Origin: Flavobacteriaceae bacterium UBA3339
Lineage (GTDB): Bacteria > Bacteroidota > Bacteroidia > Flavobacteriales > Flavobacteriaceae
Reading direction: 5' to 3'
Length of the DNA: 64,000 nt
Assembly (NCBI GenBank): GCA_002360925.1
Contig: DERN01000010.1
Coordinates: 21,463-85,462 of the forward strand
Position numbers and translations under genes: made by a program. The notes under the pieces are model-generated. The model ran no database searches, was not told the DNA's origin, and saw only the letters and a list, made by a program, of their open reading frames with translations. Shown piece by piece: positions 8,240 to 16,864 of this stretch (position 1 is the stretch's first letter; each line of letters begins with the position of its first letter).

Positions 8240-9634
8240 CTACTTCATAGTAGCAAAATTATAAAATTGCAACTTACCGTTCGATTCAATTTCTACTTCT
8301 TGAATTGATTTAGCTCCGTTTGCGTTTTGCAGTTCAATCTTTAATTTATTAACGCCTTTTTCTAACGAAACACGTGTATATTTAATTTCTGCAGGTAATG
8401 TTTGCCAATTTCTTGTGTCTGCTTTTTCTGAAAGTAGATTATATAACTGAAGTCCCAATCCTACTCCTTCTAAAACCGCATTATTATCATTTGACTTGGC
8501 TACAGATTTAACTGCATATTCAGCCGACTTTTTAACCGCCAAACGTGTCAAAATTTTTCCTAATTCTTTTCCTGCCCTTTCATTTAAAGTAGAAACAGCA
8601 ACTACATCGAGATCATTAATTGTTTCCAATACATAATTTTCTTTTCCGTTTACTTGAACCCTTCCATTAGTAAAAGGAACTTTTTGATTTATGTATTTAG
8701 GATATGAAATATTAACACTATGCACATCGCTTAAATCTGTTGTTCCGGCAATACCAAAATCTAATGGAATTACAACACCAAGTGCATTGGTAAAAACTAA
8801 AGCACCACTATCGCCTTTAACTAACGAGAAAAAAACATTTTCTTCTATTTTTATTGGAGCTCTCCCGTTTTCCCAAAAGACAACTAATTCGCCTCCTTCC
8901 GACATTTGATAATCTTTAAAAGATAGGTTAAATTCTTTTTCAAACTTTTGAAGTTCGCTTGTAAATCCTAATTTATATGCCATATTCATGACATCATATT
9001 TTAAATTATCCGGAGCGCTAACACCATAATAAAGTCCACCTTCTGCATTTTGGTAAACTTCGATTGCATTTCGATATGCAATAAAAGCATCGTTAAAATT
9101 CCCTGTAGATTCGTAAATGAGTCCTTGTAGATTTAGAGAAAACGCATCTTTAGAATATCGCGTTGTTTTGTTGTTGTACTTATCGCCTAATTCATAATTC
9201 TGAAGCGTAATTCGTCTTGCTTCAACCAAAGCTTCTTGCGGTTGTCTTAAATACAAATAATTCAATGCTTTGTAATAATGCAACATAAAAATTTCGAACT
9301 CTTCTCCTTTATAACTTTGAGACATGGAATTTAAAAAAAGTCCCGCCATAACATCGCCAAACTTTATAACCTGATCTTCAATTAACAAATCTGCTTGATT
9401 TAAAAAGTGATTACTTAAAGCATAATTTCCTTTTAAATGCTCTACCCTTCCCTTTTCCATATTAAATAAAAGAAGGTTTCTAGATTTTTGCAGCAACTTA
9501 TTTTTATCTAAGGCATTTACAGCTCCCGAATAATCTTCGCTAACTACACGTTGATAATAATCAGTTATTCTGTCGTGATATGAAGCACATCCAAACACGA
9601 AAAACATTAGCACAAAAAGTACTAATGTTTTCAT
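8240..9634 (-). CDS. COG3014-like TPR lipoprotein
   Basis: Predicted outer-membrane lipoprotein of about 464 aa. With the ATG at 9634 it starts with a classic lipoprotein signal ending in VFGC (Cys16). An in-frame ATG at 9664 would add ten residues and cannot be excluded. The N-terminal half is helical and TPR-like (for example LNLQGLIYESTGNFNDAFIAYRNAIEVYQNA). The C-terminal half is beta-rich, with the COG3014-like segments VNGKENYVLETINDLDVVA and WQTLPAEIKYTRVSL. The gene upstream encodes an LpoB-like lipoprotein, a pairing that suggests a shared envelope or peptidoglycan role. The exact function is unknown. Confidence 0.75.
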   Translation of the reverse strand: MKTLVLFVLMFFVFGCASYHDRITDYYQRVVSEDYSGAVNALDKNKLLQKSRNLLLFNMEKGRVEHLKGNYALSNHFLNQADLLIEDQVIKFGDVMAGLFLNSMSQSYKGEEFEIFMLHYYKALNYLYLRQPQEALVEARRITLQNYELGDKYNNKTTRYSKDAFSLNLQGLIYESTGNFNDAFIAYRNAIEVYQNAEGGLYYGVSAPDNLKYDVMNMAYKLGFTSELQKFEKEFNLSFKDYQMSEGGELVVFWENGRAPIKIEENVFFSLVKGDSGALVFTNALGVVIPLDFGIAGTTDLSDVHSVNISYPKYINQKVPFTNGRVQVNGKENYVLETINDLDVVAVSTLNERAGKELGKILTRLAVKKSAEYAVKSVAKSNDNNAVLEGVGLGLQLYNLLSEKADTRNWQTLPAEIKYTRVSLEKGVNKLKIELQNANGAKSIQEVEIESNGKLQFYNFATMK

Positions 9635-9675
9635 TTTTGAATATATGGTTTGATTGAAAACCATAAATTATTTAT

Positions 9676-10269
9676 TTAGTTTTTTACGTATTTCGCTATT
9701 TTTTTATCTCCAATCCAAACTACTTCGTTTGTTTGCAAATTCGTTAATTCTAAATTAACCTGATAGTAAACTACTTTTTTCTTTTTGTGTGAATCGACAA
9801 TTGAATTGATAGAACCTTGCAACATAAAATCGGCTCCTTGCTCTAATCCAAATTTTTTCATTGAAGAAAGTGAAGCATTCGATTGTTGATCAGCTCTTTC
9901 TGCTCTTAATTCATCACGCTTTTTTCCACCTTGAACTAAACGAACGCGCCCGGACTGAATAAATGATTGCTCGATATCCTTAACAAATGTTTCGGCATCG
10001 ATATGCTCATGACTTTTGTTATAAACCATTCCAACAATCACGACCGGTTTTTTATTATTGCTTTCATCTTGAAAATTGCCTATCCAAGCGCCATCTAAAA
10101 CTTGAGTTGTTAATTGATTGGCAACTTCGCGCGAATCTGAATTATTCCATCGTCCACTAATATCAATTGTTTCATCTGTACTAACTCTTGTTACCTGACG
10201 ACCACAAGATGTGATTACCAAACCTGATACAGCTAAAATCGCCGCTAACGTTATTTTCTTAAATTGCAT
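9676..10269 (-). CDS. LpoB-like lipoprotein (penicillin-binding-protein activator family)
   Basis: Lipoprotein of 197 aa with signal peptide and lipobox ITSC (Cys21). The mature part has the LpoB/FlgO-type alpha-beta fold signature: WNNSDSREVANQLTTQVLDG, VVIVGMVYNKSHEHIDAETF, then SGRVRLVQGG and a final strand pair (YYQVNLELTNLQTNEVVWIGDKKI). Escherichia coli LpoB activates the peptidoglycan synthase PBP1b from the outer membrane. Whether this homologue does the same is inference. It lies 31 bases after the small secreted-protein gene and 11 bases or more before the COG3014-like gene. Confidence 0.8.
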   Translation of the reverse strand: MQFKKITLAAILAVSGLVITSCGRQVTRVSTDETIDISGRWNNSDSREVANQLTTQVLDGAWIGNFQDESNNKKPVVIVGMVYNKSHEHIDAETFVKDIEQSFIQSGRVRLVQGGKKRDELRAERADQQSNASLSSMKKFGLEQGADFMLQGSINSIVDSHKKKKVVYYQVNLELTNLQTNEVVWIGDKKIAKYVKN

Positions 10270-10300
10270 AATTTATTATATACTTTAAATGTTTTTTTAA

Positions 10301-10687
10301 TTAAAAAGCAAACCACCAATTTCCGGTTCTAAATCCAACTCTGGGAAACCAATTATTATAATAATTCCCAAAATAACCGCCATTGTAACCATAATTAGAA
10401 TCGAAATAATAATTTCGCCCATATTTAGCTCGTTCCATGCGTTCTTCATGACGATATTGTTTTCTCAAAGCTTTTCGTTCTAACTTTGCTTCATACCAAT
10501 CGTAAGCTTTGTAGGTTTGCTGAACGGTTTCTCCGGAATTTACTAAAACCGAATCGCTCGAAATCATATATTTTTGCATACTAATTCGATAGTTCGGGTT
10601 TTGATCTTCGATCGTGGTTTGAGCGTTGACTTGAAATGTAAATAAGCTACATAACATCAATCCGAATAATTTGATAAGATTTTTCAT
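10301..10687 (-). CDS. Small secreted Tyr/Asn/Gly-rich protein
   Basis: About 128 aa from the ATG at 10687; a GTG six codons upstream is a weaker alternative. An N-terminal signal peptide ends at VNAQ. The centre is very basic and charged (LERKALRKQYRHEERMERAK). The C-terminus is rich in Tyr, Asn, Gly, Trp and Phe (YGYNGGYFGNYYNNW) and ends in WWFAF, a hydrophobic end typical of small envelope proteins. I do not recognise a named family. It is the first gene of the three-gene minus-strand unit with the LpoB-like and COG3014-like lipoproteins. Confidence 0.65.
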   Translation of the reverse strand: MKNLIKLFGLMLCSLFTFQVNAQTTIEDQNPNYRISMQKYMISSDSVLVNSGETVQQTYKAYDWYEAKLERKALRKQYRHEERMERAKYGRNYYFDSNYGYNGGYFGNYYNNWFPRVGFRTGNWWFAF

Positions 10688-10836
10688 AACTTGAATTTTA
10701 AGCACTTATTTCTAAATGTAAATTTAACACTTTTATTAATACAAAAAATAATCTCAATTCCTATTTGAGCAGATTTAATTAGAAGAAAAACATTTTTTAA
10801 AGTATCTTCGGGCTAATTATAACCTAATGTAATTTT

Positions 10837-12168
10837 ATGAAGCTTAAATCTATTGTAGCTCTTTTATTGGTCAGCACAACATTTACTTTTGCACAAACCA
10901 AACAAATTCTAATCGAAAATGTTAGAATATTAGACCACAAAACATCAGCATTAACTCAACCAATGAATGTTTTGGTTTCTGGTCAAAAAATCGAAAAAAT
11001 AAGTTCTTCAGCAATTTCTGTTAAAAATCAGGATGTTGTAAAAATCAATGGAAAAGGCAAAACTTTAATGCCCGGATTAATTGATGTTCACGTTCATATG
11101 GTTTTTGGTTCATTAATAATGGCGCAAATGATGTCTCCAGACATGTCGCAAGAAGTTTTAATGAGTAAAGTTGGCGAAGCTTCTCATAAAATGTTATTAC
11201 GAGGATTTACAAGCGTTCGCGATGCTGGCGGACCTATTTTCCCGTTGAAATTAGCTATCGATAAAGGCAAAGTTGCAGGTCCGCGTATTTGGCCTTCTGG
11301 TGCTACAATTAGTCAAACTGCAGGACACGGAGATTTTAGAACTCCAGATGAACGTTCGCGTCGCTTTTTCGGAAAAGCTTCTCGAGCAGAAGAATTAGGA
11401 GCAACTTTCATTGCCGATGGTCGAGATGAAGTTTTGACTGCTACAAGAGAAAATTTACGTTTTGGAGCAAGCCAAATTAAATTAATGGCTGGCGGCGGAA
11501 CGTCATCTGCGTACGATCCGATTGATGTTACACAATATACTTTTGACGAAATGAAAGCTGCTGTTGATGCTGCCGAAGATTGGGGAACGTATGTAATGGT
11601 TCATGCTTACACGCCGCGAGCTGTACAACGAGCTGTGGAAGCTGGTGTAAAATCAATTGAACATGGACAAATGTTAGATGAAGAAACTTTAAAAATACTT
11701 GCTGAAAAAGGTGTTTGGTTAAGTCTTCAAAACTTGATGGACAACAACGATAATATGGACGAACAACGCAAAGAAAAGCGTAAACCTGTATTAGACGGAC
11801 AAGATAAAGTTTGGCCTTTGGCGAAGAAATTAGGTGTGAAATTAGCTTGGGGAACCGATTTTCTTTTTGAACCTGAATTAAATGATGATCAAAATAGTTA
11901 CATATTACGTCTTCAAAAATGGTTTACAAATGCTGAGATTTTAAAGATGGTTACGCAAGATAATGGAGAATTGTTGCAACTTTCGGGTTTACGAAATCCA
12001 TATCCTGGGAAATTAGGCGTTGTTGAAGAACAAGCTTTAGCCGATTTGTTATTAGTTGACGGAAATCCTTTAAAAGATTTATCTTTAATAGCAAACCCTG
12101 AAAAGAACTTTTTAGTGATTATTAAAGACGGACAAATTTTTAAAAACACACTTACTTCGAAGAAATAA
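10837..12168 (+). CDS. Secreted amidohydrolase (metal-dependent hydrolase)
   Basis: Amidohydrolase-superfamily enzyme, 443 aa, exported by a signal peptide ending TFAQ (residue 20). Metal ligands are visible: H85 and H87 in DVHVHM, a probable carboxylated lysine in SQIKLMAGGG, then H in MVHAYTP, H in SIEHGQ, and D in WGTDFLF. The C-terminus has the small beta domain with DLLLVDGNPL. The arrangement matches imidazolonepropionase-like and Xaa-Pro dipeptidase (prolidase) type enzymes that cleave cyclic amides or dipeptides. The substrate is unknown. It is monocistronic, with a strong terminator 24 bases after the stop. Confidence 0.85.
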   Translation: MKLKSIVALLLVSTTFTFAQTKQILIENVRILDHKTSALTQPMNVLVSGQKIEKISSSAISVKNQDVVKINGKGKTLMPGLIDVHVHMVFGSLIMAQMMSPDMSQEVLMSKVGEASHKMLLRGFTSVRDAGGPIFPLKLAIDKGKVAGPRIWPSGATISQTAGHGDFRTPDERSRRFFGKASRAEELGATFIADGRDEVLTATRENLRFGASQIKLMAGGGTSSAYDPIDVTQYTFDEMKAAVDAAEDWGTYVMVHAYTPRAVQRAVEAGVKSIEHGQMLDEETLKILAEKGVWLSLQNLMDNNDNMDEQRKEKRKPVLDGQDKVWPLAKKLGVKLAWGTDFLFEPELNDDQNSYILRLQKWFTNAEILKMVTQDNGELLQLSGLRNPYPGKLGVVEEQALADLLLVDGNPLKDLSLIANPEKNFLVIIKDGQIFKNTLTSKK

Positions 12169-12192
12169 CACATTGAAATATATGTTTAAATC

Positions 12193-12224
12193 AAAACGTC
12201 TAACTATGAATAGTTAGACGTTTT
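12193..12224. terminator. Bidirectional terminator between amidohydrolase and AraC gene
   Basis: Perfect 14-base-pair stem (AAAACGTCTAACTA against its complement) with TGAA loop. The A and T tracts at each end allow it to stop transcription of both convergent genes. Confidence 0.9.
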
Positions 12225-12239
12225 GTTATTTTTCTAAAA

Positions 12240-13019
12240 TTACTTCTTTAAAAATTCGCTAGGTCGATATTGCATCACATTCATAAAACTATTGGTAAAA
12301 GCCTGCACACTTTTATAACCAACTTTAAAAGCAATTTCGGAAATCGTCCATTCTTTAGAACTCAACAATTCTAAACTTTTAATAATACGAAGCATTTGCT
12401 GATATTTGCTCAAAGTTAAACCCGTTTCTTTTTTAAAAATACGCTCTAAACTGCGAAGTGATAAAGAAGTAAGCGAACTAATTTCTTCCATCTTAACATC
12501 TTCTGTATAATGAAGATGTAAATAATCAACTGCTTTTTTAAGTCGAAAATCTTCTGGTAGACTCATATATAATTGTAAAGATTCGGCTACTAATTGAGGT
12601 AATTCATTTAATAAAGCAAACAAAAAAACACGTTCGTTTGGATCATCTTCTTTCTTTTTCGACCATTTTTCAGCATATTTTATCATTTCTTTCAATAATG
12701 GCGGAACAGAAAAAATGTGCACTTGTTGATAAAAATCGTTTGTCTCGGGTGCATCAAAAAACAAAATCATCAATTTAATCTTTTCAGAATGTGTATTGGT
12801 TTTATGAATTGCATTTGGCGGAATCCAAGCTGCATGATTTTGAGGCAATAAATATATTTTTTCATTTACTGTAAGATATTGAAATCCACTTTCAACATAA
12901 ACAATTTGCGCTTTTTTGTGATAATGCAATTCGTCATCATGAATCCAATTATCTTCGAATAAAACAAAATAAGGTTTTTCGATTTGGTCAATCTCTTCTG
13001 AATTTTTAAAACATCCCAT
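12240..13019 (-). CDS. AraC-family regulator with cupin domain (NimR-like)
   Basis: Transcription factor of 259 aa. The N-terminal cupin-type sensor domain (about 18-100: HYHKKAQIVYVESG, AAWIPPNAIH) probably binds a small ligand. The C-terminal AraC domain (about 155-259) has two helix-turn-helix motifs (MEEISSLTSLSLRSLERIFK and ISEIAFKVGYKSVQAFTNSF). It is divergent from a CynX/NimT-family transporter, separated by 73 bases that hold promoter boxes facing both ways. The same arrangement exists for E. coli nimR-nimT, where NimR represses the exporter gene. Control of the neighbour is inferred. Confidence 0.85.
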   Translation of the reverse strand: MGCFKNSEEIDQIEKPYFVLFEDNWIHDDELHYHKKAQIVYVESGFQYLTVNEKIYLLPQNHAAWIPPNAIHKTNTHSEKIKLMILFFDAPETNDFYQQVHIFSVPPLLKEMIKYAEKWSKKKEDDPNERVFLFALLNELPQLVAESLQLYMSLPEDFRLKKAVDYLHLHYTEDVKMEEISSLTSLSLRSLERIFKKETGLTLSKYQQMLRIIKSLELLSSKEWTISEIAFKVGYKSVQAFTNSFMNVMQYRPSEFLKK

Positions 13020-13042
13020 GTCGTTTTACATTAACATTATGA

Positions 13043-13074
13043 CAAATATAACTAAAATAACCAAACTACTTTTG
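13043..13074. promoter_or_regulatory. Back-to-back promoters of the AraC regulator and MFS gene
   Basis: CAAATATA at 13043-13050 reads TATATTTG toward the AraC gene. TACTTTTG at 13067-13074 faces the transporter gene 18 bases before its ATG. Both match TAnnTTTG. The two boxes are 16 bases apart, so one bound regulator could affect both. No TTG is at the standard spacing for either. Confidence 0.6.
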
Positions 13075-13092
13075 TGATTCAATATTTGAAAA

Positions 13093-14295
13093 ATGAAAAC
13101 CGAAACAAATAATAAAGTCGTTTATTTTTTGGCAATTCTAAATATTCTAATTGTCACTTTAGTATCAAGTACATTACGCTCGCCTATTACATCTGTGGGT
13201 CCGGTGCTTAATCAAATCAGCACTTCACTTCAATTAGATCATTTACAAAGCAGTCTTTTAACATCGATTCCTTTATTAATGTTTGCTTCATGTTCTGTTT
13301 TAGTAAGCCGATTTTCGACAAAATTCAGTATGAATCAATTTTTACTATATGCGTTGATTATTCTTAGTTTCGGACTTTTTTTACGTGTATTCGGAACCAT
13401 AGAAACGCTATTTATTGGTTCTATTTTTATTGGATTAGGAATTTGTATTGGAAATGTAATTACTCCCGGATTTATTAAAAACAACTTCCCTAAACAGATT
13501 GGGCTTATGACCGGAATTTTTGCGGTTGCTATGAATCTTACGGCGGCTTTGGCTTCTGGTTATAGCGTAAGTATTGGCAATTGGACAGGTTACGGTTGGC
13601 GCGGATCGTTAGGAATTTGGCTGATTATTGCTCTTTTAGGATTGTTGGTTATTGTTATTGAATTGATTTTTAATAAAAGAAATCAAAAAGAAAATCCGAT
13701 TAAAACAGCAAAATCCGATTTTAACATGTTTCGTTCTTCTCAAGCTTGGAATATCAGTGTTTTTATGGGATTGCAATCGGCAGTTTATTATAGTTTGATT
13801 TCTTGGCTTCCGGCTGTTTTAGGAGATTATGGAATGAACGGAAATGAGCCAGGATGGATTCTTTTTACGATTCAAATCGCAATGATTCCCATTACATTTG
13901 TAGGACCTATTATCGCAAACCGAATGAAAAATCAAAAATCGATGATGCTTTTTGTCTGTATTGCAATGTTTGCAAGTATGTTAATGTTTGCTTGGTTAAA
14001 AACCGAACACATTTATATAACTGCTATTCTATTGGGTTTATCAAACGGCTTATCTTTCAGCCTTTCGATTCTATTTTTCTCATTGCGAACAAAATCTAGC
14101 GTTAATGCAATTAAAATTTCCGGAATGGCACAATCGATTGGCTATTTAATTGCTGCTTTTGGACCTCCGATATTCGGAAAATTGCACGATTGGGATTCTT
14201 CATGGCAAACTTCGTTTTATTTTGTCGCGTTGCTTGTTGTAATTATGTTTTTCTTTGGATGGAAAGCAGCTCAAGCAAAATTTGTAGAAGATTAA
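13093..14295 (+). CDS. MFS transporter, CynX/NimT family
   Basis: Inner-membrane major facilitator protein of 400 aa with about twelve transmembrane helices. The start of helix 1 and the following loop (STLRSPITSVGPVLNQI) and the paired repeats (LLTSIPLLMFAS, FIGLGICIGNVITPGFIK) match the cyanate/2-nitroimidazole transporter branch (CynX, NimT, YycB). Export of a toxic small molecule is likely given the linked AraC regulator, but the substrate is unknown. It is probably a single-gene transcript; a terminator follows at 14318-14346. Confidence 0.85.
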   Translation: MKTETNNKVVYFLAILNILIVTLVSSTLRSPITSVGPVLNQISTSLQLDHLQSSLLTSIPLLMFASCSVLVSRFSTKFSMNQFLLYALIILSFGLFLRVFGTIETLFIGSIFIGLGICIGNVITPGFIKNNFPKQIGLMTGIFAVAMNLTAALASGYSVSIGNWTGYGWRGSLGIWLIIALLGLLVIVIELIFNKRNQKENPIKTAKSDFNMFRSSQAWNISVFMGLQSAVYYSLISWLPAVLGDYGMNGNEPGWILFTIQIAMIPITFVGPIIANRMKNQKSMMLFVCIAMFASMLMFAWLKTEHIYITAILLGLSNGLSFSLSILFFSLRTKSSVNAIKISGMAQSIGYLIAAFGPPIFGKLHDWDSSWQTSFYFVALLVVIMFFFGWKAAQAKFVED

Positions 14296-14317
14296 ATATT
14301 TAAAAATTATTGATAAT

Positions 14318-14346
14318 AAAAAGAAGAACTTACTGTTCTTCTTTTT
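14318..14346. terminator. Bidirectional terminator
   Basis: A 12-base-pair stem (AAAAAGAAGAAC with its complement) and TTACT loop, between the convergent transporter and DUF2938 genes. Confidence 0.85.
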
Positions 14347-14350
14347 ATAT

Positions 14351-14848
14351 TTAAACCAAACAACTCAACAACAACGCTGCTAAATACAAGCCTAATCCGT
14401 AAATAAAATGTGCTTGTAAACTTCTTAATCTAGAAACAGCTGGATTCGGAGTTTTAGATGCTGCTAAACCGAAACCAAAAGCCGGTTGCATAAAAAACCA
14501 AGGAGCTATTGTTGTGGCAATTCCTAATATAATACAAGGAAAAAAAGTAGGATTTTTAAGCCAATTTATTCCGTAAATCCATAACAACAAAAATGCGAAT
14601 GAAACACCAATAACATAAAGCGAAATCCATCCGATTATTCGTTCTCCTTTTACTTTTTCGGATTGAAGTATATTTTGATGTACAAAAATTCCATTTTTAA
14701 AATTTCCTATCCAACGACCAACAATAGCATAATCTAAAGATGAAACATTAAAAAATCGCTTAACTAAAACCGCATAAATATCCATAAATAATGTCGCTCC
14801 TGCTCCAATAAATATCGAATAGCCAATGATTTGAAATAAAGTGTTCAT
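14351..14848 (-). CDS. DUF2938 membrane protein
   Basis: Integral membrane protein of 165 aa with four predicted helices (about 5-25, 70-95, 100-125, 143-163). It matches DUF2938: GAGATLFMDIYAVLVKRFF at the start, GRWIGNF, and APWFFMQPAFGFGLAASKTP before the last helix. Function unknown. The thioredoxin-like pseudogene lies immediately upstream (6 bases) on the same strand, so the two probably formed an operon. Confidence 0.8.
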   Translation of the reverse strand: MNTLFQIIGYSIFIGAGATLFMDIYAVLVKRFFNVSSLDYAIVGRWIGNFKNGIFVHQNILQSEKVKGERIIGWISLYVIGVSFAFLLLWIYGINWLKNPTFFPCIILGIATTIAPWFFMQPAFGFGLAASKTPNPAVSRLRSLQAHFIYGLGLYLAALLLSCLV

Positions 14849-14853
14849 TTGTT

Positions 14854-15153
14854 TTATTTTAATGATCGAAGTATTTCTAACAACTCATTTTCGTTTATCA
14901 TTCCTGCTTTTCTCCAAACTTCTTTATTATTTTTGAGTGCAACAAATGTTGGAATAGAACGAATATTAAACTGATTCGCAATAATAGATTCAGCATCAAC
15001 ATCGATTTGTTTTATAGTTAACCAATCTTATTGTTTTTGTTGAATAGATGCAATTACAGGCATCATCATTCTGCAAGGCTGGCACCATTCTGCATAAAAT
15101 TGTAAAAGTTCAAGACTTTCTGTTTCAGGGTTTTTTGTTTCTATGTTTGACAT
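14854..15153 (-). pseudogene. Thioredoxin-like gene interrupted by an in-frame TAA
   Basis: Read from the ATG at 15153, the frame gives a thioredoxin fold of 99 codons in which codon 42 is TAA (15028-15030). Before the stop come strand 1 and the active site AEWCQPCRMMMP (WCQPC). After it, in the same frame, come DWLTIKQIDVDAES, the cis-proline loop IRSIPTFVALK and a C-terminal helix ending ILRSLK, then TAA at 14854. Both halves keep normal thioredoxin sequence, with no frameshift or gap, so one base change explains the break. A -7 box (CAAAATTA, 15173-15180, minus strand) remains upstream. A sequencing error cannot be excluded. The 41-residue product could not fold as thioredoxin. Confidence 0.85.
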
Positions 15154-15266
15154 ATCTTATAATTTAACAAGACAAAATTACAAGGCGTCTTAATATTTCT
15201 TCTTTTAAAAACTAAGGATAAAATGGTACAAATCAAAGATTTTTCTAGAAACAGAATATTTACTCT

Positions 15267-16094
15267 TTATAAACTTCGTCTAAAATCTGTAAGTGATTGT
15301 TTGGTTTCGCGTTTAAAATAACGCCCCATATAAGAAGGATCTTCAAAATGTAGTTCTTGCGCAATGTCATTTATACTTTTATTTGGAGCTTTTAAAAGCT
15401 GTTTAATTTCAAGAATAACTTGTCTATTTATCAAATCTTTTGGTGCATAATTCAAAAAGTCTTTCGATATTTGAGATAAATAAAATGGCGTAATACAAAG
15501 TTTATCGGCATAAAAAGCAACATCGCGATGTTGTTTTGCATAAGTACCAATCAAATCCCAAAACTTCCAACACAATTCCTCTTTCCTACTAAACTTTTTG
15601 TTCAAATCGTAATCGCTCTCTCCTATTTGTTCCGAAATTGCAAGAAAGAAATTTTGAAAATGATTACACAACATTTTTCGTTGATAAACTGTAATATTAT
15701 GAAGTAAATAATCGCATTGTTGATCCCATAATTCTAATTGTTTCAACTGCAATTCATTAAGATTTAAAACAGGATAATGATGCAAATAACTGTAAAGATG
15801 ATTAGGTAAATCGAATGCAATTTCACTCGCAAAAGGTCTGTCGATTAAAAAACATTTCATTTTAAAATCAGACGAATTTTGAGAAATAATCAAGATATCA
15901 TCTTCAGACAAAACCAAAACCGATCCTTTTTCTATAATATTCGTTTTAAAATTAATACTCGCCAAAGCATTTCCATCCTTAACGTACATTAAGACAAGAT
16001 ATGACAGTTTTAAAGGAAAATCTAATGCTTGATTGAAGTTCATATTACCATATTTCAATCCTATTTTATTTTCTATAAAAATATCCTTGTTCAT
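15267..16094 (-). CDS. AraC-family transcriptional regulator
   Basis: Regulator of 275 aa with a beta-rich N-terminal sensor region (about 20-110) and a C-terminal AraC helix-turn-helix pair (about 175-275: DVAFYADKLCITPFYLSQISK and INDIAQELHFEDPSYMGRYFK). The ending TDFRRSL is typical. A TACTTTTG-type -7 box lies at 16159-16166 on the minus strand, giving a leader of about 60 bases. The target is unknown; neighbours are the broken thioredoxin gene downstream and a GNAT gene divergent upstream. Confidence 0.85.
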   Translation of the reverse strand: MNKDIFIENKIGLKYGNMNFNQALDFPLKLSYLVLMYVKDGNALASINFKTNIIEKGSVLVLSEDDILIISQNSSDFKMKCFLIDRPFASEIAFDLPNHLYSYLHHYPVLNLNELQLKQLELWDQQCDYLLHNITVYQRKMLCNHFQNFFLAISEQIGESDYDLNKKFSRKEELCWKFWDLIGTYAKQHRDVAFYADKLCITPFYLSQISKDFLNYAPKDLINRQVILEIKQLLKAPNKSINDIAQELHFEDPSYMGRYFKRETKQSLTDFRRSL

Positions 16095-16212
16095 TCAATC
16101 AGTTTTTATAATTACATAAAATTAATTCTTTTATTGATATATTAAGTTAATTAGTTTTCAAAAGTACCGAAAATACGAAAATAATGATCTATAATAAAGG
16201 GTCGTATTCTTC

Positions 16213-16220
16213 TAATTTTG
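16213..16220 (+). promoter_or_regulatory. -7 box of the GNAT gene, fixing its start
   Basis: TAATTTTG fits TAnnTTTG. Transcription should begin near 16227, which excludes the in-frame TTG at 16218 and supports the ATG at 16239. Confidence 0.65.
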
Positions 16221-16238
16221 TATCAAAATAAAAACAAA

Positions 16239-16778
16239 ATGGAATTTACAACAGAACGATTGATTTTGCGTCCGTGGACAATTGCAGATGCAGAAGATTT
16301 ATACAACTATGCAAAAGACGAACGTGTTGGACCTATTGCAGGTTGGGCGCCACATAAAAGTGTAGAAGAAAGTGCAGAAATTATTCAGACTGTTTTTGCT
16401 CAAAAAGAAGTTTATGCAGTTGCCTTAAAAGAAAATAATCGCGCTATTGGCTGCATTGGTATTCTTATTGGTAAAAATAGTAATTTTGAGATTACAGAAA
16501 CCGAAGGCGAAGTGGCTTATTGGATTGGAGTTCCTTTTTGGGGACAAGGTTTGATTCCGGAAGCGCTTAATAAAATCATAGAACACGCTTTTGAAACATT
16601 AAAGCTAACCAAACTTTGGTGCGGATTTTTTAAAGATAATGAGAAGTCTAAACGAGCACAAGAGAAATGTGGTTTTAAACATTCGCATATTATCGAAAAA
16701 CAATTTAATCCGTTTTTAAATGATTATCAAGTAGAATATGTAAACCGATTAACAAAAGCTGAATGGCAAAACAAATAA
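16239..16778 (+). CDS. GNAT N-acetyltransferase (RimJ/RimL type)
   Basis: Acetyl-CoA-dependent acetyltransferase of 179 aa. The start METTERL-like sequence is MEFTTERLILRPW, as in the RimJ/RimL and SpeG branch that acetylates protein N-termini or small amines. Motif A is VAYWIGVPFWGQGLIPEAL and motif B is KLWCGFFKDNEKSKRAQEKCGF. The substrate is unknown. It forms its own transcription unit between a -7 box at 16213 and a strong terminator at 16782. Confidence 0.85.
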   Translation: MEFTTERLILRPWTIADAEDLYNYAKDERVGPIAGWAPHKSVEESAEIIQTVFAQKEVYAVALKENNRAIGCIGILIGKNSNFEITETEGEVAYWIGVPFWGQGLIPEALNKIIEHAFETLKLTKLWCGFFKDNEKSKRAQEKCGFKHSHIIEKQFNPFLNDYQVEYVNRLTKAEWQNK

Positions 16779-16781
16779 AAG

Positions 16782-16809
16782 AAAAGTCGATATAATAATA
16801 TCGACTTTT
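16782..16809 (+). terminator. Terminator after the GNAT gene
   Basis: A 12-base-pair perfect stem (AAAAGTCGATAT with its complement), AATA loop and T run, 4 bases after the stop codon. Confidence 0.9.
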
Positions 16810-16864
16810 TTATGTTATAATTCCTCTTTCAATTTTTAGTAAAGCAGAGTTTATTATGCTTCAA

